Source: Synechococcus sp. LA31 (GTDB lineage: Bacteria > Cyanobacteriota > Cyanobacteriia > PCC-6307 > Cyanobiaceae). From it: DNA of 64,000 bases. The DNA lies in contig NZ_CP075523.1 of NCBI RefSeq assembly GCF_018502385.1, positions 248,001 to 312,000 on the forward strand. Direction: 5' to 3'. This document shows positions 39,862 to 47,553 of this stretch, in pieces (the stretch's first letter is position 1; each line of letters opens with the position of its first letter). The translations under genes were made by a program, and so were the position numbers. The notes below the pieces were generated by a model. The model was not told the origin of the DNA. It did no database searches and saw only the letters and a list, made by a program, of their open reading frames with translations.

Positions 39862-40089
39862 ATGTCCTCTTTTCACCTAAAGCAGGAAAAGCGAAACGTC
39901 AAATCCACTAAGCGCATCACTATCACGATCCCCTATGCGACTCTCGAAAAGCTTTGGGAGCGAACCAAATTGGAAGGCCGCTCGCTCAGCAACCTTGCCG
40001 CGTATGTCTTTGTCTTGGGGCAATGGTGGCAATTGCCGTCATTGCCCTCAAGTTGGTTGCGGCTAATACTCGCCGAGCTCCTGGTCTAG
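39862..40089 (+). CDS. Ribbon-helix-helix protein, copy 3 (altered C-terminus)
   Basis: 75 residues. STKRITITIPYATLEKLWERTKLEGRSLSNLAAYVF matches the RHH core of the proteins at 34150 and 36284 (RITITVP...GRSLSNTAAY). After AAY the sequence departs (VLGQWWQLPSLPSSWLRLILAELLV) and overlaps the end of the convergent RHH gene, suggesting a frameshift in the last turn of helix 2. DNA binding is likely; function unknown. Confidence 0.5.
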   Translation: MSSFHLKQEKRNVKSTKRITITIPYATLEKLWERTKLEGRSLSNLAAYVFVLGQWWQLPSLPSSWLRLILAELLV

Positions 40090-40245
40090 AACCTCCAGTA
40101 TTAATTCTTCGATGGAGCGCCCGGTCTTCAGGGCAAGCTTCTGAAAATGCTCGGCTAGTTCAGTTGGCAAGTCGATCGAGAGTTGCTTGGGGAACTTTTC
40201 GGGATCCAGTTTGTATGGCTGTTCTGAGGGGGATTCGCTTGTCAT
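40063..40245 (-). CDS. Small RHH-like protein, second gene of a pair
   Basis: 60 residues. KQLSIDLPTELAEHFQKLALKTGRSIEELILEVLDQELGEY has the strand (QLSIDLP) and two-helix pattern of RHH antitoxins. ATG 40245 overlaps the TGA of the preceding gene (ATGA), showing translational coupling. No toxin ORF follows. Confidence 0.6.
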   Translation of the reverse strand: MTSESPSEQPYKLDPEKFPKQLSIDLPTELAEHFQKLALKTGRSIEELILEVLDQELGEY

Positions 40246-40418
40246 GCAGGATCCTCCGAACGTTGAGTCTGGATGTAAAGGTCAAAGCCCCCTTCTCGTT
40301 TGAGGTAATCGACAAGTGCTTCTTGCACTACAACGTTGATTTTCGCATTCTTTTGCAAGGCGAGCAGATTTGGTGCCAAGTGATTCCTGTCGCTCAGCGT
40401 AATCGTGATACGTCCCAT
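40242..40418 (-). CDS. Small RHH-like protein, first gene of a pair
   Basis: 58 residues: MGRITITLSDRNHLAPNLLA, then LQKNAKINVVVQEALVDYLKREGG, then FDLYIQTQRSEDPA. It is an RHH-type strand (RITITLSD) plus two helices. First gene of a coupled pair with 40063-40245. An inverted repeat 53 bp upstream (40471-40506) may be its operator. Two different RHH proteins in one operon is uncommon; usually one partner would be a toxin. Confidence 0.55.
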   Translation of the reverse strand: MGRITITLSDRNHLAPNLLALQKNAKINVVVQEALVDYLKREGGFDLYIQTQRSEDPA

Positions 40419-40470
40419 CAACGCGTTTGCAGTTCATTCGAGATACTACTAAGAGATGCTTGTTTCTCCA

Positions 40471-40506
40471 TTTAGTGCTTCCGCGCCAAAGTGCAAAAGC
40501 ACTAAA
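40471..40506. promoter_or_regulatory. Inverted repeat upstream of the RHH pair
   Basis: TTTAGTGCTT (40471-40480) and AAGCACTAAA (40497-40506), perfect 10-bp arms. Possible operator for autoregulation. The rest of 40507-40771 shows no gene. Confidence 0.45.
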
Positions 40507-40771
40507 CCTGCTGTTGGCAGTCCTGGGGACCCCGCGGTCGCTCCTGTTCAGAGGAGCACGGAATCTGGCTTGGAGCCTAGTTCTAGGCAGGATGAATAGA
40601 GAGGGGCTCTGAAATGGTGGGCTTCAAAGGACTGCAGATGTCATGAATAAAGCCTTGCTGTGAGGACGTCATGCCGCAGAGCTACGGTATTTTATGCGCC
40701 AATCTGATGTGTCTCAATTAACACACACGTTACATGGGTAACCTGCCTTATTCGTACTGACTTCAGCCCCT

Positions 40772-40981
40772 GTGGCCGATCTCATTGACATCCGCTTGCT
40801 GACAGTTGCTTGCTTAGAGCAGGCGCGCCTGGCTCAACATCTATCGCCAGGCCTCTCGCGCATCGATCTTCTTGATCGCACCGCTGCCGCCATGAGTGCC
40901 CTCGCGCCCCGCCTGCCAGGCGCCGTTCTGGAGTTCGCCATGAATGAGGCAGCCCAACTCCTTATGGCATCCCCGGCCTGA
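40772..40981 (+). CDS. Small helical hypothetical protein, 69 aa
   Basis: From GTG 40772: MADLIDIRLLTVACLEQARLAQHLS, then LSRIDLLDRTAAAMSALAPRLPGAVLEFAMNEAAQLLM. It is all-helical by eye. No family match. It converges on the gene at 40991. Confidence 0.35.
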   Translation: MADLIDIRLLTVACLEQARLAQHLSPGLSRIDLLDRTAAAMSALAPRLPGAVLEFAMNEAAQLLMASPA

Positions 40982-40990
40982 TTTACCCGA

Positions 40991-41176
40991 TCAGCGGCTC
41001 TTGCGCACGAAGCTGGCAGGCCTCGAGCGATCGATCGCATGGCGCCCGTGATCAGGTTCTTCTGCCTGATCGCCATGGACTTGCTTGTGATCGAGCTTGC
41101 GCTCCTCGGCTGGCTCCCAGGTCGTTCCGTTTTCGGCATCTGACTCCGGCATGAACTGGTGATGAGTGGCAGACAT
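40991..41176 (-). CDS. Small hydrophilic hypothetical protein, 61 aa
   Basis: MSATHHQFMPESDAENGTTW, then EPAEERKLDHKQVHGDQAEEPDHGRHAIDRSRPASFVRKSR: strongly charged, His-rich and probably disordered. No family match. Confidence 0.35.
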   Translation of the reverse strand: MSATHHQFMPESDAENGTTWEPAEERKLDHKQVHGDQAEEPDHGRHAIDRSRPASFVRKSR

Positions 41177-41259
41177 CGCCGATCGCGTTGCTGCCGTCAT
41201 CCAAGGCCCCGTTCTCCACCGAGGCGGGCCCTGCTGCGGATCAGCAGGCTTAATCCATC

Positions 41260-41287
41260 AATAAGGCGCCCCGTAGCGGGCGCCTTA
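41260..41287. terminator. Strong hairpin, probable bidirectional terminator
   Basis: ATAAGGCGCCC and GGGCGCCTTAT, perfect 11-bp arms with a 6-nt loop. The T/A runs are short. Confidence 0.5.
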
Positions 41288-41874
41288 TCACCGGTTGCGG
41301 ATGGTCACCTTGGCAGTTGGGGTGCCGTCCGGTCGGGTGCCTGTGGTTCAACGATCTCGATGGATTTGATCCTTTCTCTGTCTCCCTGCCGTGTCGCGGC
41401 AGGGATCGAATGGACGAGTGACGGCACTGAGCAGAGATGCTCAAGGCTTGGCCTGCTCAGTTGTTCACTCCGCCTGGGTTATGCAGCCCAGGTATGGACG
41501 GTGGGGAGTTTGTTGGTGGCCTATGACTCAAGCTCTACGGGATGGCGTTCGCGCCACGCCATCGAGGACAAGGTTTGTGCTGGTGCTTGACGCCTATCGA
41601 GCGCACCTCCGTTGTGCGCACCGGCTCGGGTGATCCCTGGCCGGACTCTGTTGGAGGCAGAGGTGCCGGGCTGGTTCCCGCTCCTCCCCTCAACTTCAAG
41701 ATACTGCGCTTCTCAAAGCCTGAGCGCAGCCTTGCGGTTCCTCTTCCCGTACCTGCCCGTGGCGCTACAGGCTCTCAACTGCCGTCACGAACCAGTGTGA
41801 TGCGTCATCAGGCCTGGGCTCAGCGGTTCGTTCTTACCACTGCACGCAGATTGTTGGGTGATGTCACGTGCGTT
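41288..41874. other. Region without a supported gene
   Basis: Several overlapping open frames exist on + (41391-41633, 41542-42036), but none has protein-like composition or a plausible start. No repeat or RNA element is recognised. Confidence 0.5.
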
Positions 41875-41903
41875 AAAAGACCCCCGGCGAATGACCAGGG
41901 GTC
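41875..41903 (-). terminator. Terminator after cyAbrB
   Basis: Minus strand GACCCC...GGGGTC stem then TTTTAA, 28 bp past the cyAbrB stop. Confidence 0.65.
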
Positions 41904-41930
41904 GCGGGAATCAAGGGATTGTTCAGGCGA

Positions 41931-42296
41931 TCACTCGTCCTCGTCCACACCACCCACGGGGATCAGGCGCACCTGCTTACGCCCGAGCTTGATTTCAAAC
42001 TCATCGCCAGGCTTGAGGTCGAGCATCGCGGTGTAGGCCTTGCCCACTAGCAGGTTGCCGTTGCCTTGCACGGTGGCGGTGTAGCTGAGTTTGCGGCCAC
42101 CCTTGCCCCGGCCTACGCCGTCGTTACCCAGGCTCAGGCCTTTGGCTTCCAACAGGGCTTCATAGAAGGCCGTGAAGTTGAGGCGCTCGCCCCCATCTTT
42201 TTTGGTGCTCACGTAGCCGCAGCTGCGCACCAGATCCGATTTGGACACATCGCCCAGCTCTTTCACTTTGGTGAGCAGGTCAGAACCGGTCAGCAT
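41931..42296 (-). CDS. cyAbrB family transcriptional regulator
   Basis: 121 residues. LTGSDLLTKVKELGDVSKSDLVRSCGYVSTKKDGGERLNFTAFYEALLEAKG is the N-terminal part of cyanobacterial AbrB proteins, followed by the AbrB-like C-terminal domain (LSYTATVQGNGNLLVGKAYTAMLDLKPGDEFEIKLGRKQVRLIPV). cyAbrB proteins bind many promoters and help balance carbon and nitrogen metabolism. Unlike bacillar AbrB, the DNA-binding domain is at the C-terminus. Start ATG 42296. It is a core gene within an accessory region. Confidence 0.9.
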   Translation of the reverse strand: MLTGSDLLTKVKELGDVSKSDLVRSCGYVSTKKDGGERLNFTAFYEALLEAKGLSLGNDGVGRGKGGRKLSYTATVQGNGNLLVGKAYTAMLDLKPGDEFEIKLGRKQVRLIPVGGVDEDE

Positions 42297-42375
42297 GGTG
42301 CGGGTGGAGATTGATGGGTTAAGAGTAACGAATGAAGTGACCGTTCTCCAGGTTCGGCCCGACTTTTGTTGCCAC

Positions 42376-42404
42376 TAAAAAAGGAGGTCTCCTCAGACCT
42401 CCTT
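42376..42404 (-). terminator. Terminator after the gene at 42468
   Basis: Minus strand AAGGAGGTCT-GAGG-AGACCTCCTT followed by TTTT, 63 bp past the stop. Confidence 0.75.
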
Positions 42405-42467
42405 GCATCAGCAGGTGTCATCCTCTGCTGTGGTTCGCTTGTAACACCTCTGCTGGGGTTCGTGCCA

Positions 42468-42635
42468 TCAAAGGCTCTGCAGCCATCGCTCCAGCCGCAC
42501 CAGCTGATAGCGGTTAGCTTCTGTGGGTAGCGCGTTTTGCATCGCCCAGCACTTGCGCAACTGGCCCTCCAGACCCAGCCGCACGTGGTGATCGCTATGC
42601 AGGGGAACGGCGGCCATGGTGGGAGTGATGGTCAT
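42468..42635 (-). CDS. Small hypothetical protein, 55 aa
   Basis: MTITPTMAAVPLHSDHHVRLGLEGQLRKCWAMQNALPTEANRYQLVRLERWLQSL. It has a helical C-terminal half with one Cys. Its ATG is 7 bp after the stop of the C39-like remnant, so they may belong to one transcript. No function assigned. Confidence 0.4.
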   Translation of the reverse strand: MTITPTMAAVPLHSDHHVRLGLEGQLRKCWAMQNALPTEANRYQLVRLERWLQSL

Positions 42636-42642
42636 GGGTGAT

Positions 42643-42880
42643 TCAGTGCAACTGCTGGAAGTGTTCCCAGTTGTGCTCTGAGTAGCGCCGCGCTTGGCCA
42701 CTGCCAATGGCGGTGCTCACGTAGTCGCCCCATACCAGGACGGCTTCTCCGTTGGGGTTGTGCATCAGCAACTGGCCCTTGCCTGGATTACAGCCGATCA
42801 CCAGGCTCCAGTGGCCGCCACCGGAGGGTGAGGAAACAGGGCCTCTGTGTAACCAACCCACGGGTATGGGATCCCTAGCC
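42643..42880 (-). pseudogene. C-terminal remnant of a C39-like peptidase-fold protein
   Basis: The frame reads DPIPVGWLHRGPVSSPSGGGHWSLVIGCNPGKGQLLMHNPNGEAVLVWGDYVS...RYSEHNWEHFQQLH. The GGGHWSLVIG block with its His and NPNGE are typical of C39_2-type domains. The N-terminal part with the catalytic Cys is missing. Confidence 0.55.
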
Positions 42881-42979
42881 CTTGAAGACTCCAGGTTTCA
42901 GAATGGCAGCAGCCATGGCGTAACTGGAGGAGAAGCACACTCGGCTGCCCTGGCTGGTGGTGCTGTCGTTCTGTCTCAG

Positions 42980-43189
42980 CTAGGGATCCGTTAGCTGAAT
43001 GAGGCCAGGTGTGTCCGGTTTAGGTGGCTCATTGGATGGTAACGATGGAGTGCGTAACACCTCCGCAAAGGCACTCCGCTGCTCCGGTGTGAGCGAGCGC
43101 TCCAGCTGCAACCAGGCCTCTTGCTGATGCGCCAATCCATTGTGACGATGCACGGCATCGATCAACTCAATGGGCTTGTTGTCGAGCAC
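42980..43189 (-). CDS. Small helical hypothetical protein, 69 aa
   Basis: From GTG 43189: VLDNKPIELIDAVHRHNGLAHQQEAWLQLERSLTPEQRSAFAEVLRTP, then a Pro-rich end. The regular helical pattern (HQQEAWLQLERSLTPEQRSAFAEVLR) is protein-like. It is on the same strand as the C39-like remnant and could be a surviving piece of its N-terminal extension. Confidence 0.4.
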   Translation of the reverse strand: MLDNKPIELIDAVHRHNGLAHQQEAWLQLERSLTPEQRSAFAEVLRTPSLPSNEPPKPDTPGLIQLTDP

Positions 43190-43327
43190 CTGCGCAGCCG
43201 GCCTCAGACGTGGTACCCCTCTCAGGTTTTGAGCAGTGTCCAGCCCTCAGGGGTGAGTGACATTGAGGCGAGAAAGAGAACCCCTGAGGGTTATGGCATC
43301 GGCCAACAGGCGCGGCAGGATTGGGCC

Positions 43328-43525
43328 ATGACACACCCGCAACCTGACCTCACTCCCGACGACTGGAGCCGCATCTGTGATGCATTGCGTTATCAGGGCC
43401 GCGATCTGCACCACCGCTCCTTTGCGGTGACGGCTGAACGCAGGCAGCTGCTGTGGGCAGAGATGGATCGCTGCCTGGAGCTGGCGGATCGGCTGAGCAG
43501 TGCTCAGCTGGCCCCTGCTGATTAG
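43328..43525 (+). CDS. Small hypothetical protein, 65 aa
   Basis: MTHPQPDLTPDDWSRICDALRYQGRDLHHRSFAVTAERRQLLWAEMDRCLELADRLSSAQLAPAD: a two-helix pattern. ATG 43328. No family is recognised. Confidence 0.4.
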   Translation: MTHPQPDLTPDDWSRICDALRYQGRDLHHRSFAVTAERRQLLWAEMDRCLELADRLSSAQLAPAD

Positions 43526-43657
43526 GATGATTAACCCCAGTTCGCCAGCTCCAGTCCTGGCACCCTGTTGACTTCACGCGTGGTGTTGGTGACCAGCGTG
43601 CTCTGCTGCAGCATCGATCAGCGCGATTGATAACATCGGCTTTGAGAAAGGTGCACG

Positions 43658-44036
43658 CGCCTGGAAGGCTATCTCAATCCAGGCGGTTATCTCGTGGTAT
43701 CGGGCATTACTTAGCTGCCCCCCGAGCGACCCGCCGAACTCACCCAACACTGGGAATTGGAATACTCAGAGATCGGCTTGGCACCTGAGAAGTTTGAGGT
43801 CCTCGAACAACTTGGCTACGTCCCGGAGACCTGTTTTGACCTCCCAGACGACTGCTGGATCGATCACGACTACAAGCTGATGCAGGATCGCTTTGCGGCT
43901 TACCTCGAGCGCAACAACCGAACCGACGATGCGCGTGGAGTCTTGGCCGACGAACAGGTGGAAATCGATCTGTTCAAGACGTTCAGTTCTTTCTTCAGTT
44001 GCGGCATGGATCTGGCCCGTGTGCCTGTGATGAGCG
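43658..44036 (+). pseudogene. 3' remnant of a class I methyltransferase
   Basis: The frame reads RLEGYLNPGGYLVVSGIT, a TAG stop, then LPPERPAELTQHWELEYSEIGLAPEKFEVLEQLGYVPETCFDLPDDCWIDHDYKLMQDRFAAYLERN...EQVEIDLFKTFSSFF. L-PGGYL-VVS followed by a W..DYY..M..R block and E-IDxF is the C-terminal third of SAM-dependent methyltransferases. The SAM-binding half is absent and one stop interrupts the frame. It runs into the terminator of RNA element B. Confidence 0.55.
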
Positions 44037-44056
44037 GACTCCGGCCCCCCCCCATC

Positions 44057-44440
44057 AAAAAACCCCGAGCGATGCCCGGGGGTCATGAGTCAATCAACAT
44101 TCCAATGGCTTTCGTTGGTCGAAGCTGCTGGCGTTGACGCCTGGGGCCGATCGTTCCAGGTGTGGGTTGGTTGTTCTCCTGGGGCACCTGTGGCGGTGCA
44201 AACGGAGTGTCGACGGTTCAGACGTCCCTCATCCAGTGTCCGAACTGACGACCCGCCCACGGTTGGGTGAAGACTGTTGGAGCAGGGGCCTGCGGTCAGC
44301 GTGCTTCTGGCTGGTAGCGGGGTGGCGTGTCGTCCATTCGGGCGCCTCCTTGGGTGATGCATTCAGAATCGCTCCGTCTGCTGCGCCAGGCAATCGGCGT
44401 TTACACGGATTGCCTTGGCGTCCGAGCGGGAGCAAGCTGG
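44057..44440 (-). ncRNA. Repeated structured RNA element, copy B
   Basis: Minus strand. Same order of blocks as copy C: GGCAATC...GATTGCC hairpin, AAGGAGG, 13-codon ORF, CTGCTCCAACAGTCTTCACC, GCACC...GGTGC, CCTGG...CCAGG, GGCG-TCAA-CGCC and terminator CCCCGGGC-ATC-GCTCGGGG then TTTTTT. Loop changes relative to the other copies (TCAA for CCAA, GATC for GTTC) leave the stems intact. It lies downstream of the decayed gene pair at 44600-45075. Confidence 0.7.
44296..44337 (-). CDS. Micro-ORF of repeat element B, 13 aa
   Basis: ATG 44337 to TGA reads MDDTPPRYQPEAR, identical to copy D, preceded by AAGGAGG nine bases upstream. Confidence 0.45.
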   Translation of the reverse strand: MDDTPPRYQPEAR

Positions 44441-44599
44441 GCTTTGGCTTGTGCCTCCGGCTTGGGCTGGGTCTACGTGGTCAGACCAAGCTCCAGCATG
44501 AATGGCGCTCTATGAGTTTCCTGACGTTCAGGCTTGGACGATGCCCACGGTGTCGATCGTCAGCCGCCGGTCGGCAGGCCGTCACTGCGTTGCACTTGA

Positions 44600-44895
44600 T
44601 CGGTGCCATACGCGCAACTGCAAAGCTTGCGGTGGCTGCCGTTGAGGACCGCAGGGCTTCCACCCCTCCGTCAAGTGCTGACGCCATGCCTCAACTGCTC
44701 GCTCGCGGTTGTGCCGCGCACGCCGCTGTTGCAATGGCACCGGCTGAGCGGGCAACAGCTCCCGCTGGTGATCTCCAGCTCCTGCTGTCACTGATTCCAA
44801 ATCAACGGCTTGATGTGCAGCACCCGCCGACCATCACTGAACCAGTCCTCAGCTGGAGCCGATGGAATCCGCTGGCCCTTCTGTTTGTCGAACAC
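44600..44895 (-). pseudogene. Decayed copy of the gene at 47863-48159
   Basis: GTG 44895 reads VFDKQKGQRIPSAPAEDWFSDGRRVLHIKPLIWNQ, then TGA and a frameshift. The remainder (LLPAQPVPLQQRRARHNRERAVEAWRQHLTEGWKPCGPQRQPPQALQ) is found in another frame. It aligns along its length with the intact protein (GQQIPSSPAEGWLSDGRQVLHFRPVIW ... EGWMPCEPQWQPPQPLQ). Confidence 0.65.
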
Positions 44896-44899
44896 CCCT

Positions 44900-45075
44900 C
44901 AGTCCTCTTCAGGCGCCCAGCCTCTTTGGCGCACCTGTCATCGGCCCAGTTAGGCAGCGCCGAATCAGCTGCTCGCCCAGGGCTGCACTCGGCACCGGCG
45001 TGGTGGCGAAACCAGTGGCAGGTCAAGCAGACCTTGCTGCTGCGGCTCGGGTCCAGCACACCGCCATCAGTCACG
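44900..45075 (-). pseudogene. Decayed copy of the gene at 47554-47859
   Basis: Minus strand DPSRSSKVCLTCHWFRHHAGAEC matches the core of the intact protein (SSRSRKVCMTCHWFRHHAGAEC). After that the frame is lost and the N-terminus is missing. Confidence 0.65.
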
Positions 45076-45206
45076 GCGGTTACGCCGGTCGCTCCTTTGA
45101 TCTGATGCTCGCTATCGCTGACGTTCTTGAGGCGGAGCACGGTTGGAGTTTTGAGCAGTCCGATGGCTGGCTCGCGCGGATGGGGCCCTGGGAGGAGGAG
45201 GTCTGA
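45066..45206 (+). pseudogene. 3' remnant of a copy of the gene at 46968-47276
   Basis: ISHGGYAGRSFDLMLAIADVLEAEHGWSFEQSDGWLARMGPWEEEV aligns with RGSYDGRAFDLMVCIADVLEADHGWSIEQSEAWLVRMGLWEE. Only the last 46 residues remain. A strong terminator follows. Confidence 0.65.
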
Positions 45207-45246
45207 AACTTGGTTCCCTCCCCAGTGTTCTCAGGCCAGTCGTTGA

Positions 45247-45274
45247 CGCACCGGTTTCGCCCGGTGCGTTTTTT
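45247..45274 (+). terminator. Rho-independent terminator
   Basis: CGCACCGG-TTTCGC-CCGGTGCG then TTTTTT. The stretch 45275-45479 holds no gene. Confidence 0.85.
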
Positions 45275-45479
45275 GTTGGCTGCGTGTGCTCGAGACACTG
45301 GGCCCCAGCCGGTGGGCGGAGCGCGCTGTTGCTTCGCTCATGGCGTTCTGGCAGTGATCCAGGTCGTCTCGGTCGACTCCTGTCCAACCCCCTCCGATCA
45401 GGGCCCGATCGGGGCTGAATCGGGTCCTTTTCCCCGGCTTTTGCACACATCATGCGCGCATTGACCCAAAAACAGCCAC

Positions 45480-45510
45480 AAAAAAGGACCCTCAGAATCG
45501 CTGAGAGCCC
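45480..45510 (-). terminator. Terminator of the interrupted tRNA-Pro gene
   Basis: Minus strand GGGCTCTCAG-CGATT-CTGAGGGTCC followed by TTTTTT, 15 bp past the tRNA 3' end. It marks this side as the original chromosomal flank. Confidence 0.7.
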
Positions 45511-45525
45511 TTCTGCTGGAATGAA

Positions 45526-45573
45526 TCGGGGCGACAGGATTCGAACCTGCGACCTAGTGCTCCCAAAGCAGGT
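45526..45573 (-). tRNA. 3' fragment of tRNA-Pro(UGG): attachment site
   Basis: Read on the minus strand: ACCTGC, the loop TTTGGGA (anticodon TGG, G37), GCA, a variable loop, then T-stem and loop GCAGGTTCGAATCCTGT and acceptor strand CGCCCCGA. The D-arm and 5' acceptor half are missing; sequence upstream (45574 onward) is unrelated. This is the typical att remnant left by tyrosine-recombinase integration into a tRNA 3' end. Confidence 0.75.
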
Positions 45574-45690
45574 TGGTCTGGGGCGCCCAGATTGGTGAGT
45601 CGAGTATTTGCAAAGGTTCTGGCTTGGTCTGTCGTGGCCTGTCTGGTCTAAATCGGCTAGTTTTGAGCCCGTTTTGAGCCCGCTTGTCAG

Positions 45691-46920
45691 ATGCCGGTCG
45701 TGAAGCGGGCCCAAAGCTGGGAGCTGCTCTTTCGTGAGGAGGCATCGGCGCTGGCGTCCTCCTGGACTGTCCGTGAGCATCGGGGCAAGGTCAAGCTCGT
45801 CGTCCGAGCTCCTGGGGCGCCGATGGAGACGGTGACCCTGCCGTTCGCCTGGGAGAAGAGCTCCATGGGAGATGCGTATACGCGGCTTCGCAATATCTAT
45901 GTGCATTGGAGTGAGGGACATTCCCTGCGTGCCGCCGCGGATTTGGCAGATGGGAAGTCACCGAGCACTGTTCTCAATTGGAGCCAGGCTGCAGTTCATT
46001 TCCAGGATCAGAAGCGCAACCATGGCAACCACATCAAAGAAGCCACTTGGAATCACGCCTATGAGCCAGTGGTTTCGATGGCGGTTAGCCTGCTGAACGG
46101 CCGCAAGCCCCCTGGCAATCCTGCTGATCTCATGGATGCGTGCATTCGTGACTGGGCTCCCGGAAGTCGGATGCGCCAGATCAGAGCTCAGTCCCTCGCG
46201 CAGTTTCTCTCGCATTGTGTTCAGCGTGAGAAGTTTCCAGAGATCTGGCTTCCACCTGCAGATCTCAAGCGTCACGTCGGTCGGCGTGATGCCACGGTCA
46301 CTCGCGCTCAAAAGGGCGACCCCTTTGCATCTGATCAGCAGATCCTGGACTTGCTTGCCCAGTTGCCCACCGATTCCGCCGCTCAGCGCTGGATCGATGC
46401 CCTAAAGCTACTGGCGGAGCTCGGTCTACGGCCGATTGAGCTTTTGTACCTCTCCGTGAGGATCGACGACGCAATTGGCGATCCCTACTGGTGGTGCAGT
46501 TATCAGAAGCGCTCGGGTGGCGGCGACACCGCTGAGCGCCGTGTCTTTCCGTTGGTTCTCGATGGAGGTGAAGGCTCACCTCCTGACTGGCAGCTTCTCG
46601 AGCGCTGGCAGGCGGGCGACATCGTTCTCCCTCCGCTCCGTAGTGGAAATGGAGCTGGTGATTCTTTTGGCACTTATCTGAATCGACAGCAAGCCTGGAT
46701 TCAGCTGCGTGCAGCCTGTGAGCAGGGCGGCCGCCGGATTGTTCCCTACAGCTTCCGGCACACCTACAGCCTTCGTGGCCACCGCCGCGGGATCGATCCG
46801 GGTGCGATGGCCCACAGTATGGGCCATTCGCTTGAGGTGCATCTTCGTAGCTACCCCTGGGCGTCAGCGAGTAATACGGCCGCAGCCTTTGCACGGGCTA
46901 GCGAGGCGGCGGTTCGGTGA
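45691..46920 (+). CDS. int: Tyrosine site-specific recombinase (integrase)
   Basis: 409 residues. The N-terminal 200 residues form a probable SAM-like/core-binding region. The catalytic domain has Arg in LGLRPIELLYL, then SFRHTYSLRGH (H-x-x-R region variant), MAHSMGHSLEVHLRSYPW with the GH box and the nucleophile Tyr. It should catalyse integration and excision of the element at tRNA-Pro, whose 3' fragment is 118 bp upstream. The HxxR box is unusual (RHTYSLRGH), so activity cannot be assumed. Start ATG 45691. Confidence 0.8.
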   Translation: MPVVKRAQSWELLFREEASALASSWTVREHRGKVKLVVRAPGAPMETVTLPFAWEKSSMGDAYTRLRNIYVHWSEGHSLRAAADLADGKSPSTVLNWSQAAVHFQDQKRNHGNHIKEATWNHAYEPVVSMAVSLLNGRKPPGNPADLMDACIRDWAPGSRMRQIRAQSLAQFLSHCVQREKFPEIWLPPADLKRHVGRRDATVTRAQKGDPFASDQQILDLLAQLPTDSAAQRWIDALKLLAELGLRPIELLYLSVRIDDAIGDPYWWCSYQKRSGGGDTAERRVFPLVLDGGEGSPPDWQLLERWQAGDIVLPPLRSGNGAGDSFGTYLNRQQAWIQLRAACEQGGRRIVPYSFRHTYSLRGHRRGIDPGAMAHSMGHSLEVHLRSYPWASASNTAAAFARASEAAVR

Positions 46921-46967
46921 CCCCGGGTGGCCGGAGATCGCCGCCAGCACCTACGCCTCTTTCTCAA

Positions 46968-47276
46968 CTATTCCTCCCAGAGCCCCATGCGCACCAACCA
47001 GGCTTCTGACTGCTCGATGGACCAGCCGTGATCGGCCTCGAGGACGTCCGCGATGCAGACCATCAGGTCAAAGGCACGGCCGTCGTAGGAGCCACGGGCT
47101 AGGGCCGAGCGCTGCAGGGCCTGGCCAAGTTGTAGGAGATCCAGTTCAGCCAGCCAGTCGCCCTGCTCAAAGGCGGCGAGGGCGTGCTCCTGCTGGAAGG
47201 TCGTGGGCGGCAGGGCTTCGTTGGAGACCGGGCTGGTGGCGGCGGTTGTGCGCGATGGCGCGTGGCAGCTGAACAT
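46968..47276 (-). CDS. Hypothetical protein of the SOS-box module (gene 0), 102 aa
   Basis: Acidic C-terminal domain LDLLQLGQALQRSALARGSYDGRAFDLMVCIADVLEADHGWSIEQSEAWLVRMGLWEE, preceded by a variable N-terminus (MFSCHAPSRTTAATSP). The same domain remains as a fragment at 45066-45206. ATG 47276 is chosen because sequence further upstream is not protein-like. It is divergent from genes 1 and 2, with the LexA-like box between. No family is recognised. Confidence 0.55.
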   Translation of the reverse strand: MFSCHAPSRTTAATSPVSNEALPPTTFQQEHALAAFEQGDWLAELDLLQLGQALQRSALARGSYDGRAFDLMVCIADVLEADHGWSIEQSEAWLVRMGLWEE

Positions 47277-47501
47277 CGGCAGCAGCGACGGGATCAGAGG
47301 AAGCAGAGAACGAAAGAAAGCGACCAAGGAAATCGGCGTGAGGCCCCATAGGGTTCCGAACCCCTTGCGCTGCCCCTGGCAGTTGAGCCATGACGGAGAG
47401 GCAGTGCGAGAAGACACAGACCGGTAGGACCCACTTGCCCCGGGCCATGGGCGCCCGGGGCTTCTTCTTGGAGAGCGCCAGCGGAGCCGCGCGCAGAGCC
47501 A

Positions 47502-47539
47502 ATGACAACTGGATCAATCCCTGCTAGTACATGCGTACG
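47502..47539 (+). promoter_or_regulatory. Promoter with LexA-like (SOS) box
   Basis: ATGACA (47502-47507) as -35, a 17-bp spacer, TAGTAC (47525-47530) as -10, overlapped by AGTACATGCGTACG (47526-47539). Same layout, including the GCTAGTACATGCGTAC core, as at 21971-22008. It ends 14 bp before ATG 47554. Confidence 0.55.
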
Positions 47540-47553
47540 CATGCAGGGCTGTG

